64,000 nt of DNA from JBGSUZ01 sp963677505 (GCA_963677505.2 CAXXWB010000039.1:60319-124318); one strand, 5' to 3'. Counted from the first letter of the stretch, positions 17,173 through 27,304 are shown. Numbers and translations are program-made. Notes: generated by a model not told the origin, from the sequence alone.

Positions 17173-18210
17173 CTATTCGGTAACCGCCTTTGTTAGGGCT
17201 TTGGAAATATCCTTAAGTGGAAGCTGCTCTTCTACAGCGCCAATGTCATAGGCCACCTTCGGCATGCCATAGACGATACAAGATTCCTCATTCTGCCCGA
17301 TGGTCTTACAGCCTTTTTCTCTAAGACGTAACATGCCTCTAGCGCCGTCATTGCCCATACCCGTCAATATAATGCTGACTGCATCTCGTCCGTAAAATTC
17401 TGCCACAGAGTTAAAAAGTACATCTACCGAAGGACAATGTCCATTGACTCGCTCTGCTTGAAAGAGTCTAATAAAGGTACCTTGGGGGTTTCTGACGATT
17501 TTCATATGCATGTCCCCTGGGGCAACATATACATAATTAGATTTGAGTTCTTCACCGTTTTCAGCTTCCTTGATATTCAATGTACAGGTAGCATTCATAC
17601 GGTCCGCATAAAGCTTTGTAAATACAGGTGGCATATGCTGAACAATCACAATTGGAGGCATATTCGGTGACAACTCTTTTAAAATACTATGAGTTGCCTC
17701 AGTGCCACCTGTGGATGCCCCAATGGCAATAATGCTCTTTGTCACTCTATCGTGTCTGGCAGAAATAATTGCTTCATCTCTTCCAAATTTTCGCTTCAAA
17801 TGGCTCAAGTTAGCAGTAGAGGCTATTTTAATTTTTACAGCCAGTTCCTTAATCATCATCGTCATGTTTTGAGGTGTTTTCCCAGCTGGCTTGGTAACAT
17901 AATCTACGGCTCCTGCGTGAAGGGCTTCAAAGACTCTGGTGTCTATGGAACTGACCACCACCACAGGCATAGGGTGCTGAGGCATCAACTTCTTTAGAAA
18001 TTCGATGCCATCCATTCTAGGCATTTCAACATCTAGCGTCATGACGTCTGGGCGCAGTTCTATAATTTTGTCTCTGGCCATATAAGGATCAGAAGCCCAA
18101 CCAACAATTTCGATGGATGGGTCCTCTGAAAGTCCCCCAATCAAGAACTCTCGAAAGAGTTTCGAATCATCTACAATCAACACCCGAATGACCCGCTTTA
18201 TTGGTTGCAT
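17173..18210 (-). CDS. cheB: Chemotaxis methylesterase/deamidase CheB
   Basis: 345 residues from the ATG at 18210, preceded by GGGAGGGG; the longer frame runs back into cheR. The receiver domain has phospho-acceptor Asp60 (MTLDVEMPRMDG). The esterase domain has the catalytic triad regions IAIGASTGG (Ser), QHMPP (His) and GMGNDGARGM (Asp). It removes methyl groups from receptors when phosphorylated by CheA. Its start follows the cheR stop after one base (TAG-T-ATG), which implies translational coupling and matched production of the two adaptation enzymes. Confidence 0.95.
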   Translation of the reverse strand: MQPIKRVIRVLIVDDSKLFREFLIGGLSEDPSIEIVGWASDPYMARDKIIELRPDVMTLDVEMPRMDGIEFLKKLMPQHPMPVVVVSSIDTRVFEALHAGAVDYVTKPAGKTPQNMTMMIKELAVKIKIASTANLSHLKRKFGRDEAIISARHDRVTKSIIAIGASTGGTEATHSILKELSPNMPPIVIVQHMPPVFTKLYADRMNATCTLNIKEAENGEELKSNYVYVAPGDMHMKIVRNPQGTFIRLFQAERVNGHCPSVDVLFNSVAEFYGRDAVSIILTGMGNDGARGMLRLREKGCKTIGQNEESCIVYGMPKVAYDIGAVEEQLPLKDISKALTKAVTE

Positions 18211-18211
18211 A

Positions 18212-19030
18212 CTACCCCTCCCGTCTATACACCGATGGCATGACATACTCAAATGAAGTGGCACTTCGATCTATCGTCTCTGAGTGTCCAATAAAAAGAT
18301 ACCCACCTGGAACCAACTTATCGTAAAATTTATTAACAATTTTATTTTTTGTAGGTTCATCAAAATAAATCATGACATTCCTGCAAAAAATAACATGAAA
18401 TGGCTTTTTAAAAGGATAGTCGCTGAGTAAATTTAAACGTCTAAATGTGACTTCTTTACGAATATCTTCATTGACTTGAAACGTGTCAGGCGCAACTTTT
18501 TTAAAATACTTCACACGCCAGATAGGCGGAATTTTATCAATATCATTGCTTTTGTATATCCCTTGGGTGGCAAGTCCGAGTACCTTCTCAGAAATATCTG
18601 TAGCCAGCAGGTTCGTATTCCAAATTTTCTTTTCCGTATCAAAATAGTCATCAATGAGCATGGAAATGGTATAGGGCTCTGAACCATTTGAACAGCCCGC
18701 ACTCCAAATTCTTAAATCTCTCTCTATACGCAAACGCTCTTTCAACTCAGGAAGTACCGCATCTTTCAAAAAATTAAAATGATCTTCCTCTCTAAAAAAA
18801 TATGTATGATTGGTACTGATTTTATTAATAAATTCACTTAAAGTCTGACCACTGATGTCACTTTTCATATGCTCGAAGTACTCTCTAAAGCTCCTAAATC
18901 CTTGTCTTTCAATAGTTTGAGCTAACCTCGTCACAAGGAGATTCTTCTTTTGAGGTGTTAAATTAATACCTGCATATTGATAAAGGTAGTCCGAAAACAT
19001 TTTAAATTCAGTATCTGTTAGCGGCTTCAT
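18212..19030 (-). CDS. cheR: Chemoreceptor methyltransferase CheR
   Basis: A 272-residue CheR that methylates receptor glutamates with S-adenosylmethionine. The helical N-terminal domain is followed by the SAM site (LRIWSAGCSNGSEPYTISM), NHTYFFRE, and FCRNVMIYFDE. No TPR or other extra domain is attached. The adjacent receptor ends in DDDEFGKY and lacks an NWETF-type tether, so docking must differ from E. coli. It lies between the receptor gene and cheB. Confidence 0.95.
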   Translation of the reverse strand: MKPLTDTEFKMFSDYLYQYAGINLTPQKKNLLVTRLAQTIERQGFRSFREYFEHMKSDISGQTLSEFINKISTNHTYFFREEDHFNFLKDAVLPELKERLRIERDLRIWSAGCSNGSEPYTISMLIDDYFDTEKKIWNTNLLATDISEKVLGLATQGIYKSNDIDKIPPIWRVKYFKKVAPDTFQVNEDIRKEVTFRRLNLLSDYPFKKPFHVIFCRNVMIYFDEPTKNKIVNKFYDKLVPGGYLFIGHSETIDRSATSFEYVMPSVYRREG

Positions 19031-19058
19031 GTCAATTCCCCCTTTAGGGTAGGTAAAT

Positions 19059-19080
19059 GGCGGGCGTTTAAACGCCCGCC
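19059..19080 (-). terminator. Hairpin between the chemoreceptor gene and cheR
   Basis: A perfect palindrome, GGCGGGCGTTT / AAACGCCCGCC, followed on the minus strand only by ATTT. It is strong enough to stop part of transcription and could set the ratio between receptor/CheA/CheW and CheR/CheB. Confidence 0.6.
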
Positions 19081-19088
19081 TTCATCAA

Positions 19089-21665
19089 TCAGTATTTGCC
19101 AAACTCATCATCGTCTAGAGAAATGGAGAAGGTTTCAGCAGTTCCTACAGGTTTACGGTGCTCTGAATAGACAGGCGTCGGTTTAGAATAACCTGTATAG
19201 CTATTGGATCTGCCATTACCTCTTCTAAGGCGGAATCTGCTAACCATTTCCTTAAGCATTTGAGCTTGTGAAGTCATTTCTTCGCTGGCAGCCGCGCTTT
19301 CCTCAGCTGTCGCTGTATTGTTTTGAGTGACTTGAGAAACTTCGAAAATACCTTCATTGATTTGAGAAATAGCTGTGGCTTGCTCGTTGGAAGCATAGGC
19401 AATATCCGCGACTAAATCAGCTGCTTTAGAAACACCTGCAACGATGTCTACCAAGGCTTTGGCAGTATCTTCTGCAATGTTCATGCCCTTATCTACTTTC
19501 TTGACTGAGTTTTCAATCATATCCGTTGTTTCTTTAGCTGCATTGGCACTTCTTGCCGCCAAGTTTCTAACTTCCTCGGCAACAACTGCAAACCCTTTAC
19601 CATGTTGACCTGCTCTAGCCGCTTCAACAGCTGCATTGAGGGCAAGAATATTGGTTTGGAACGCAATGTCATCAATAACAGATATAATTTTGGAAATATT
19701 GGCTGAGGACTCATTAATCTCTCTCATAGCAGAGACCATTTCAACCATTTGCTCGTTGCCCTTGCTCGCTGCGTCTTTTGCCGAATTTGAGAAATCATTA
19801 GCTTTAGACGCATTAATGGCATTTTCTTTAGTTTGTTCGGAAATTTCTGTCATAGAGGCTGTAATTTGTTGAATGGAGCTTGCCTGAATGGTAGAACCTT
19901 GAGACAAGGCTTGTGAAGACTGGGCCACTTGTTGAGAGCCTGTCGCCACTTGTTCAGAAGCCATATTGATTTCACCAAGGACTTCATTAAGAGATTCTAA
20001 AATATTGTTGATGGCATTTTTCATCGATACAAAATCACCTTTGAACTCTGAATTCATTTGAAGGTCTAAGTTGCCATCTGCCATTTTATTGAGAATCTCC
20101 GCAGTGTCTTTAATGTACCCTGAAATCGCCTTGATTGTGCTATTAATTGCATTTTTAATGGACGCATGATCACCCTTGTATTGACCTTTGACAAGAACAT
20201 CCAAATTACCTTTAGAGAACTCTTCAAGAACTATTGCCGCTTCTTGAATAGGCTCAATAACTGCATCCAAAGTACGATTAATCCCGCGAATAATTTCTTT
20301 GAATTCACCTTGATGGACATTTTCATCTGCACGAACATCTAGGTGACCGTCTACTGCAGCCTGAATAAGTTGATTGGTATCTTCTACTAAGCGGTTAATA
20401 GCACCTGTAGCAGTTTTTAACCCTATGTTCAGAGTGTCTTTTTCTGACAAAACAACCACATCTACATTCATATTCCCCTCTGAAATTGACTTAACAATAT
20501 CCGCTTGCTTAATAATATTGTCTTTCATTCGGTTAAAGGATTCTGTCAATTGACCAATTTCATCTTGTTCTTTGCTAACCAATTCGAAGCTAGTATCGCC
20601 AATAGCAATCAGATCAGCTGCTTTTGTGACCTTATTAATACCTGAAGTAATTTTTGCAATGAGTCTGAAGTTAATGACCATTCCAATAACAAGTGCCACT
20701 AGGAAACCAATGATTAAAGAAATGTTAGCGAAGTTGACAGCTAACTTATTGCTATTTGCACCTGCCATTGTAAAGGCAAGACTATCATCCATTATTTTGT
20801 CTGATAGTACGCCTAATTTTTCGCCTGTATCGATTAATACCACTTGAAGTTTTTGTTGTTCTAACATATTGGCTTTAAAATCTTTTAGGTTGCTTTCATA
20901 TTTTTTTATTGCGACAAGGGTTGTGTTGACTTGATCTTTATTAACCTGTTGTTCTGAGAGTTTAAGCACGTTTTCAGCATTGGCATAAATCTCTGGGAAA
21001 ATAGCTAAAGCACTATCAAAATAGGTAGCATCTCTGGCTTCTAATGCCTTATTGGAATAAATTCTGACTAAATTTACCTCGTTTAAAATATGGTTGATTC
21101 CAACTATTTTATTTACACGTTTGGTTACTGCTGCCCCGTTGGCACCAGAAGCAATATCACTTTTGAAGCCTGTCATTTGTCCTGCTTCGTAACCATTTAT
21201 GCTATTATAAAATTCATCTACAGTGGCTAATAAAGTCACTTTCGTTGCTGCAAATTTAACAACTTCTTCTTTATAAGCATCCTTTGTCGTTATATATGTA
21301 CCATAGGTAGTCAATGCATCCTGAGTCACTTTTTTAAGGTCTGCACTCATCCCTTTATCGGTCGTAAACTTGGCTGCTTCATTGAGCACTACGCCTAAAT
21401 CAGTTGCATTTTGATCTACTAGATCTATCTTTTCTTGTTGATTTTGATACACATAGGCTCTCATTTCAAGCATCATGGAAGCTGTCAATGTATTGGCCTT
21501 CTGTCCCATTTGAAGCAATGGTAAGTCTTCACTCGCCATTTGATTGGAAGAATTGCTAACATTTCCTAAATTAAACATGGTCATGGCGATGACTGCTGAT
21601 ATAATCAACAACATAATGGCTATGCCTGACGCAATCTTCATTCCTATTTTCTTATTATTAAGCAT
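19089..21665 (-). CDS. Methyl-accepting chemotaxis protein with repeated HAMP domains
   Basis: An 858-residue receptor. Transmembrane helix 1 is at about 9-30, an extracytoplasmic helical bundle of about 275 residues follows, and helix 2 is near 308-332. A canonical HAMP and at least two more HAMP-like units (repeats such as EFSKGNLDV and NKMADGNLDL, each followed by F/YKGD and a KNAIN segment) lead to the signalling domain with IDDIAFQTNILALNAAVEAARAG. It senses an outside ligand through a four-helix-bundle type domain and controls CheA. GGAGG precedes the ATG. The repeated HAMP stalk is the unusual part: it lengthens the receptor and may convert the signal. Confidence 0.93.
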   Translation of the reverse strand: MLNNKKIGMKIASGIAIMLLIISAVIAMTMFNLGNVSNSSNQMASEDLPLLQMGQKANTLTASMMLEMRAYVYQNQQEKIDLVDQNATDLGVVLNEAAKFTTDKGMSADLKKVTQDALTTYGTYITTKDAYKEEVVKFAATKVTLLATVDEFYNSINGYEAGQMTGFKSDIASGANGAAVTKRVNKIVGINHILNEVNLVRIYSNKALEARDATYFDSALAIFPEIYANAENVLKLSEQQVNKDQVNTTLVAIKKYESNLKDFKANMLEQQKLQVVLIDTGEKLGVLSDKIMDDSLAFTMAGANSNKLAVNFANISLIIGFLVALVIGMVINFRLIAKITSGINKVTKAADLIAIGDTSFELVSKEQDEIGQLTESFNRMKDNIIKQADIVKSISEGNMNVDVVVLSEKDTLNIGLKTATGAINRLVEDTNQLIQAAVDGHLDVRADENVHQGEFKEIIRGINRTLDAVIEPIQEAAIVLEEFSKGNLDVLVKGQYKGDHASIKNAINSTIKAISGYIKDTAEILNKMADGNLDLQMNSEFKGDFVSMKNAINNILESLNEVLGEINMASEQVATGSQQVAQSSQALSQGSTIQASSIQQITASMTEISEQTKENAINASKANDFSNSAKDAASKGNEQMVEMVSAMREINESSANISKIISVIDDIAFQTNILALNAAVEAARAGQHGKGFAVVAEEVRNLAARSANAAKETTDMIENSVKKVDKGMNIAEDTAKALVDIVAGVSKAADLVADIAYASNEQATAISQINEGIFEVSQVTQNNTATAEESAAASEEMTSQAQMLKEMVSRFRLRRGNGRSNSYTGYSKPTPVYSEHRKPVGTAETFSISLDDDEFGKY

Positions 21666-21676
21666 TTAAGCACCTC

Positions 21677-22171
21677 CTAAACGGTTAAGGTTCTCACTTC
21701 ATCAATTTCGCCTTCATTCAGCAATTTGTCAGAATCCAAAACAATGACAATATCATTTTGAATTTTGCCGATGCCTAGTATGAATTTATTTTTGAAGTCC
21801 GTATTGAATGTCGGCGGCTCTGCTATTTGCTCGTCTGGTATGGCAATTACTTCCAATACCATATCAACAATCAACCCAACAGACACTGCATTGAGTTCAA
21901 CAACAATGATACAAGTTCTATCATTGTAATCGTTAAAAGACTTGTTAAAGCGTTTTCTTACATCCATTGTCGGTATGATTTTACCTCTGAGATTGATCAC
22001 ACCCATGATATACTCTGGCTGGTTAGGGATTTCCGTAATGTCCTGAATCCCTATGATGTCCACAACGTGCCTAATTTCTATGGCATATTGTTCATCGCCT
22101 AGTGCAAACGTCAAATATTTCCCTTTTTGGGTATCTTCTTCGTAAAAAACACTATCCATTTCGTTAGCCAT
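21677..22171 (-). CDS. cheW: Chemotaxis coupling protein CheW
   Basis: 164 residues from the ATG at 22171, which has AGAGGTG at proper spacing; an ATG at 22177 overlaps the cheA stop (TGATG) but is too close to that site. The CheW-like fold is clear: YLTFALGDEQYAIEIRHVVDIIG, PNQPEYIMGVINLRGKIIPTMD, and GLIVDMVLEV. It bridges CheA and receptors in the signalling array. It sits directly between cheA and the receptor gene. Confidence 0.95.
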   Translation of the reverse strand: MANEMDSVFYEEDTQKGKYLTFALGDEQYAIEIRHVVDIIGIQDITEIPNQPEYIMGVINLRGKIIPTMDVRKRFNKSFNDYNDRTCIIVVELNAVSVGLIVDMVLEVIAIPDEQIAEPPTFNTDFKNKFILGIGKIQNDIVIVLDSDKLLNEGEIDEVRTLTV

Positions 22172-22176
22172 TAACA

Positions 22177-24303
22177 TCACCTCTCATCATCCACTATTCC
22201 TGATGGATCCAAAATCAGGCCTATTTTTCCGTCACCTAAAAGAGCACAACCTGAGATACCCTTCACCTTCTTCATAAATTTAGACAAACTCTTAACAACC
22301 AACTGCTGTTCTCCAATAATTTCATCTGCAAAGAGAAGTACACTTTTCCCTGCATACTCAATCATAATCAAAATGCCTTTTGCAATTTCCTGTGTCTTTG
22401 ATACCATGCCAAAGCGCTTATGCAATCTCATAATAGGATAGCACTTGCCTCTGAGCATAATAAACTCGTTGCCATTTGGATCTACAATCACCTCTTCAGC
22501 TTTCATTGAGAAGGATTCTTGAACATTGACGATTGGTACTGCCAAGAAATTGTTGCCTACTCGCATCATCATCCCCTCAATAATTGCAAGGGTGAGTGGA
22601 ATCTTGATGGTAAATACCGTTCCTTTTCCAAGGACTGAATCAATTTGAATAGCGCCCCCTAGCTCAGTTATGTTCTTACTGACCACATCTAAGCCAACGC
22701 CTCTTCCGGAAAACTCTGTAATGGCTTCTTTAGTTGAAAATCCAGGTGCAAAAAGGAGTAGATAGACTTCATTATCGCTCATATCCGCAGCTGGCTTTGT
22801 GAGCATTCCTTTTTCTTCAGCTTTTTTTAAAATCTGCTTTCGGTCAAGGCCTTTGCCATCATCTTCTATAACAATCCAGACTTCACCGCCGCTATGTTTC
22901 GCCTCCAAGGTTACATGACCCACATCTGATTTTCCTGCCATTCTTCTGGACTCTGCGTCTTCTATACCGTGGTCAACGGAATTACGAATAATGTGCATAA
23001 GTGGGTCGCCAATATGTTCAATAATGTTTTTGTCCACTTCTGTAGACTCTCCCAAAACTGTTAATTCTACCTTCTTGTCAATTTTTTTGCTCATGTCCCT
23101 AACAATTCGGTTCATCTTTTGGAAGGTCAGACTAAGCGGTACCATTCTCACACTCATGACCAAATCTTGTAATTCATTGAGAATCATACGGTGTTGTCTT
23201 ACAGATTTTTCAAAGCTTTCAGAAGTGAACCCTTTCAGGTCTGGGTTACGAGTGACCATAGCCTCTGAGACTACCAGTTCCCCAATCAAGTCCATAAGCA
23301 AATCAATTTTAGAAACATCTACGTTAATATGGGTTTGAGTTGTGTTGACGCTGGTAGCAGTTTGAGAGACCTTTCCTTTTTCAGTGCTCTCAGTGGAATC
23401 CTTCTCCGCCTCTTTTGGTACAGACTTAGGATTTTGTACTGCCTCTTTCCTTCCGCCCCCTTGAAATTCCGTTAAATACTGGTCATAATCCTCATCGGTA
23501 ATGGCTTTTACATCATAATCTGAGACAAAGGCGGAACTTTGCACCTCGTGGTCCACTTCCTCAAAAGACTTTGAGGTTTTTATCACTATGTGGAAGCCGT
23601 TTTTTCGAATCAAATCCGTAGCTTGGTCATCATCCACTACATTTAAGGGATAGGTCCCCAGTGCATCGCAGAAATTTTTAAAATGATGCTGAATGGTAAA
23701 TGCTCTAATATTCTCCATTTCGCAGCCGTCTTGGAAGTTTATTTTTATTTTGAAACTGCTACTAGGACTTGTAGACTGTCCTTTTGAGCTGTCTCCAACA
23801 GGTGGAATAAAGTATTTAGGGTCCACGCCTTCTGCCAGAGCCTGTCCGTCAGTAGCTGCCTCTCCTTCTTTTGGCTCCTCTTTAAGGGTTTCAGAACTCG
23901 TCATAAATTTAACGCTTTCTAGCATTTCTTTAAGGCTTTCTATTAAAACACTCGGGGCAGGTTCACAATTTTCTCCTGCCTCTATTCGGATAATCTGGTT
24001 CTTATCAAAGTCCATGATTTCCAGCATCAGATCCGTGAGTACTGTCATTTCAAGTTCAATGTCCATATGCTGCCTATAATGGTCAAAGATATCTTCCGCG
24101 CAATGGGCTAGATCTGCAATGCCATCATACATCATCATCATAGAATTACCTTTGATGGTGTGCATGATTCTAAAAATTTCATTGATATGGTCTTTCAAAT
24201 TCTGGTTTTTTTCACACTCAATAATGATTTGTTCAAGTCGATCTAACAACTGATTGGTTTCTTGTATGTAAAGATCGATCATAGGTTCATTAGCACGTGT
24301 CAA
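22177..24303 (-). CDS. cheA: Chemotaxis histidine kinase CheA
   Basis: A 708-residue CheA. The P1 Hpt domain has phospho-accepting His48 (IMHTIKG). A P2-like region (GCEMENIRAF) follows, then a Pro/Glu-rich linker, the P3 dimerisation helices, the P4 ATPase domain (HIIRNSVDHGIE, DDGKGLD, GRGVGLDVV) and the P5 CheW-like domain. It phosphorylates CheY and CheB. The start is TTG, chosen because GGAGG lies five bases before it and the next ATG has none. A TTG start may limit its level relative to CheW and the receptor. Confidence 0.95.
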   Translation of the reverse strand: MTRANEPMIDLYIQETNQLLDRLEQIIIECEKNQNLKDHINEIFRIMHTIKGNSMMMMYDGIADLAHCAEDIFDHYRQHMDIELEMTVLTDLMLEIMDFDKNQIIRIEAGENCEPAPSVLIESLKEMLESVKFMTSSETLKEEPKEGEAATDGQALAEGVDPKYFIPPVGDSSKGQSTSPSSSFKIKINFQDGCEMENIRAFTIQHHFKNFCDALGTYPLNVVDDDQATDLIRKNGFHIVIKTSKSFEEVDHEVQSSAFVSDYDVKAITDEDYDQYLTEFQGGGRKEAVQNPKSVPKEAEKDSTESTEKGKVSQTATSVNTTQTHINVDVSKIDLLMDLIGELVVSEAMVTRNPDLKGFTSESFEKSVRQHRMILNELQDLVMSVRMVPLSLTFQKMNRIVRDMSKKIDKKVELTVLGESTEVDKNIIEHIGDPLMHIIRNSVDHGIEDAESRRMAGKSDVGHVTLEAKHSGGEVWIVIEDDGKGLDRKQILKKAEEKGMLTKPAADMSDNEVYLLLFAPGFSTKEAITEFSGRGVGLDVVSKNITELGGAIQIDSVLGKGTVFTIKIPLTLAIIEGMMMRVGNNFLAVPIVNVQESFSMKAEEVIVDPNGNEFIMLRGKCYPIMRLHKRFGMVSKTQEIAKGILIMIEYAGKSVLLFADEIIGEQQLVVKSLSKFMKKVKGISGCALLGDGKIGLILDPSGIVDDER

Positions 24304-24340
24304 TTTTTCCTCCCTCCTTTCTTTCTAGGAAAGCCTTACC

Positions 24341-24694
24341 TTAGGTTCTTTTGAGAACCTCTACCACTTTATCCTCTTGAAATGGTTTAACAATAAAATT
24401 GACAGCACCATTCAAAATTGCTTCTTTGACCATGGACTCATTCCCCATAGCTGTAATCATGACGATTTTCGCATTTGGGTCCATCTGCTTAATTTTGATC
24501 AGCGCTTCAAGTCCAGACATTTTGGGCATGGTAATATCCATAGTCACCACGTCAGGTTTTAATTTGATAAACTGGTCAATGGCTTCCTCTCCATTTTCAG
24601 CTTGACCAATTACTTCAAATTCATTACGCTCCAGCATCATCTTAAGTGTGTTTCTCATAAATACTGCATCATCAACAATCAATACTTTTTTCAT
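24341..24694 (-). CDS. cheY: CheY response regulator
   Basis: A 117-residue single receiver domain from the ATG after GGAAGTGG. Asp8/Asp9 form the acidic pocket, Asp53 (VVTMDITMPKMSG) is the phospho-acceptor, the switch Thr is in VMITAMG, and the conserved Lys is in FIVKPF. It is the likely direct target of the adjacent CheA, carrying the signal to a flagellar motor or another output; no motor genes are in this window. Confidence 0.95.
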   Translation of the reverse strand: MKKVLIVDDAVFMRNTLKMMLERNEFEVIGQAENGEEAIDQFIKLKPDVVTMDITMPKMSGLEALIKIKQMDPNAKIVMITAMGNESMVKEAILNGAVNFIVKPFQEDKVVEVLKRT

Positions 24695-24754
24695 AGCAGC
24701 CACTTCCTTTTATAAGATAATATTGAATATTCAGACTATTCTCCTTAAAAAAAA

Positions 24755-26071
24755 TCACCGTTCCACAGGCAATTTTATAATCATAGTGGTTCCAATTCCC
24801 ACCTCTGATTGGACATCTAAAATGCCCTTATGCTTGTTGACGATGATGTCATGCGATATGCTAAGTCCTAGTCCTGTACCTTCTCCTACGGGCTTAGTGG
24901 TATAAAATGGTTTGAAGATATCTTTTATATTCTTTTCTTCTATACCCATGCCGTTGTCTTTAACAACACAGCATACGTAATTATTTTCCAAATAAGTTTC
25001 AATGTTTATATTTCCTAATTCTGGAAAATACTTATCTTTGACAGTTGCCACTGCATTGATAATCAAATTCAATAAGGTTTGATTAATTTCACTGCCTACA
25101 ACGGGTATTTCAGGAATCTTTCCTAGATTTAATTCTACATGAGCCGCATATTTAATTTCATTTTGAGCAACCATTAGGGTATTTTCTATACCCCCATTTA
25201 AATTATAGCTTTCAAATTCTTGAGCTACATCTATACGAGAAAATTGTCGCATACCTTTTACAATTTTACTCACCCGTTCAAGTCCGTGGAGGGTATCTCC
25301 TAAAAGCTCACTGAGGTCTTCTAGCACAAAGTCCACATCCATTTCCTTCTTACAAGCTAAGTATTGATCTACAAGCTCTCTGCCCCTCCCACAGTCCTTT
25401 GATGATTGCCCTACCTGAGAATCTTCCTTTATGGTAAAAATCATTTGGTTGGCGGTTTCATGCCATGCGGTAATTTTATCAGCGTAGTTCTGAAGCATAT
25501 TCACGTTGCTGATGATATAACCTAAGGGATTGTTAATCTCATGGGCAACCCCTGCTGCTAAATGTCCAATCCCCGCAAGCTGTTCCTGTTGAATAATCAT
25601 CATTTGAGAATTTTTAAGTTGAAGATTTAAATCTTCTAACTCCGTGTTTTGTTCCTTGATCACTGCTATGGTTTCATATAATTTTTTTTGCAAGATCTGC
25701 TGATTCAAGGCATTTTTCACACGGGCTATAAATTCTTGTTCCTTTACAGGCTTGGTAATATAGTCAAATGCACCCATTTCAAAGAAACCTTTTAAATAGG
25801 CTTGTTCTGAAAGGGATGTGAAGATAATGACCTTCATTTTAGTGAGCCACCCTTGATCATGTAAATAAGCCATTACCTCGGAACCTTGCATTTGAGGCAT
25901 GACAATATCTAAAACCAATAAATCTACAGGATGGGTTTCAATAAACTCGATGGCTTCCTGTCCATTGTTTTTGGTATGAATTTCAGAGGCCATTTGACTC
26001 CTGCTAATGTAGTCCTTTGCCAGTTCACACATCAGTGGGGAGTCATCTACTATTAATACGGACAAGTCCAA
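24755..26071 (-). CDS. Response regulator-histidine kinase fusion (REC-coiled coil-HisKA-HATPase)
   Basis: Roughly 440 residues. An N-terminal receiver (VLIVDDSPLM, LLVLDIVMPQMQG) is joined by a coiled coil to a kinase core with GVAHEINNPLGYI as H box, then DNGMGI and GEGTGLGLS ATPase motifs. HEINNP-type kinases with an N-terminal receiver are usually soluble relays that act on other receivers. The start is uncertain: there is no ATG, a TTG at 26071 follows GGGGGTG, and the frame stays open to 26107. It lies between REC-HDOD and cheY in the block. Confidence 0.85.
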   Translation of the reverse strand: MDLSVLIVDDSPLMCELAKDYISRSQMASEIHTKNNGQEAIEFIETHPVDLLVLDIVMPQMQGSEVMAYLHDQGWLTKMKVIIFTSLSEQAYLKGFFEMGAFDYITKPVKEQEFIARVKNALNQQILQKKLYETIAVIKEQNTELEDLNLQLKNSQMMIIQQEQLAGIGHLAAGVAHEINNPLGYIISNVNMLQNYADKITAWHETANQMIFTIKEDSQVGQSSKDCGRGRELVDQYLACKKEMDVDFVLEDLSELLGDTLHGLERVSKIVKGMRQFSRIDVAQEFESYNLNGGIENTLMVAQNEIKYAAHVELNLGKIPEIPVVGSEINQTLLNLIINAVATVKDKYFPELGNINIETYLENNYVCCVVKDNGMGIEEKNIKDIFKPFYTTKPVGEGTGLGLSISHDIIVNKHKGILDVQSEVGIGTTMIIKLPVER

Positions 26072-26119
26072 GCTATCACCCCCAACATTGGACAGAATGT
26101 CTTGCAAAAAGAGACCGCT

Positions 26120-27304
26120 CTAAGAGCTAGCCGCCCTCTCTTTTTTAACCTCTTCTACAATCATTAAAAGATCTTCTTTTGAAATTTCAAGAATATCAAA
26201 AACAGATTCCTCAAGGTGCTCTTTAAAAACCTCATCCTTTAAAATTTCCCAAGAATAATAATTGGCTAAATGGACCACATAAACCAATTCTTTGTTGATG
26301 ACCATAGGGTTAAGTGGATCATGATGGAACATTGCCGCCTCAACAATCGGGTGAGGAATTTCCCACCAATTGAGAAGGTATCCCCCAATATACTGATGAT
26401 TGGTTCCCACAAACTCATCTTCCAATTCTGTAATGGACCTTTCTGGGTTCGCCTTTGCTGCCTCAATCATTTTCTCGTGAACATCCATGTAATAGTTCAA
26501 AACAATAACTCGACCAACATCATGGAGGAGCCCTGCAGAAGCAAAGACATTTGGCACCTTTTTGCCTAGCAATCTGGAGTAGATGGCGTTCATAAGCTTA
26601 TTGGTGATATTCACATGTTCCCATAGACTAAAGTGCATATTTTTATGACTTCCGAACTCATTGAAGACTGAATTACTCAATACAATATTTTTTACATTGG
26701 TGAGTCCAATGTACATAATAGCTTGAACGATATTGCCTGTTTTTGCCCCATAAAAGGCAGAGTTCGCTACTCTAAGAATCTTACTGGCAATCGACTGATC
26801 CATTTCAATTTTTTTAGCAATGTGATCGATGCTAGAATCCTCTTCAATAAGCTGACAAATATCCTTGTATAGAGTCGGAACTGTTGGTAAGTCTGTGATA
26901 TTGTTAATAAGCGCCAATAAATTCGTATTGTTGAGCAGTGCCTGCACTTCAAATAAACGGTCAATGGTAGTCAAAAGCTCTTGATTATCCCATGGTTTAA
27001 AAATATACAATTTTGCTAAATTGTCTTCCAAAGCCTTTAAGATATTCTTGCTATCTGTGTAGCCGCTTAATGTGACTCTTAAGGTTAAAGGATACTTTTC
27101 CTTTACAATGCGAAGGAGCTGATACCCGTCCATATCTGGCATTCTCACATCAGTAATAATCAAATCCACTGGGCGAGTCGCTAAAATCTCGAGTGCTTCT
27201 TTTGCATTTTCTGCAAACATGACCTCGTAGTTACTGTTATGAAACAGTCTTCTCAATGCTTTTAAAATTTGAACCTCATCATCTACAAATAAAATTGATT
27301 TCAT
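26120..27304 (-). CDS. Receiver-HDOD domain protein
   Basis: 394 residues from the ATG at 27304 preceded by GGGGTGA. The N-terminal receiver has phospho-acceptor Asp52 (IITDVRMPDMDG). The second half is an HDOD domain: LPTVPTLYKDICQLIEEDSSIDHIA, then ILRVANSAFYG, IMYIGLTNVKNIVL and LLHDVGRVIVL. HDOD domains are non-catalytic or weakly catalytic relatives of HD phosphohydrolases found in signalling proteins. It is a candidate output of the kinases around it, possibly linking chemosensing to second-messenger or stress control; that is inference. Confidence 0.9.
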   Translation of the reverse strand: MKSILFVDDEVQILKALRRLFHNSNYEVMFAENAKEALEILATRPVDLIITDVRMPDMDGYQLLRIVKEKYPLTLRVTLSGYTDSKNILKALEDNLAKLYIFKPWDNQELLTTIDRLFEVQALLNNTNLLALINNITDLPTVPTLYKDICQLIEEDSSIDHIAKKIEMDQSIASKILRVANSAFYGAKTGNIVQAIMYIGLTNVKNIVLSNSVFNEFGSHKNMHFSLWEHVNITNKLMNAIYSRLLGKKVPNVFASAGLLHDVGRVIVLNYYMDVHEKMIEAAKANPERSITELEDEFVGTNHQYIGGYLLNWWEIPHPIVEAAMFHHDPLNPMVINKELVYVVHLANYYSWEILKDEVFKEHLEESVFDILEISKEDLLMIVEEVKKERAASS

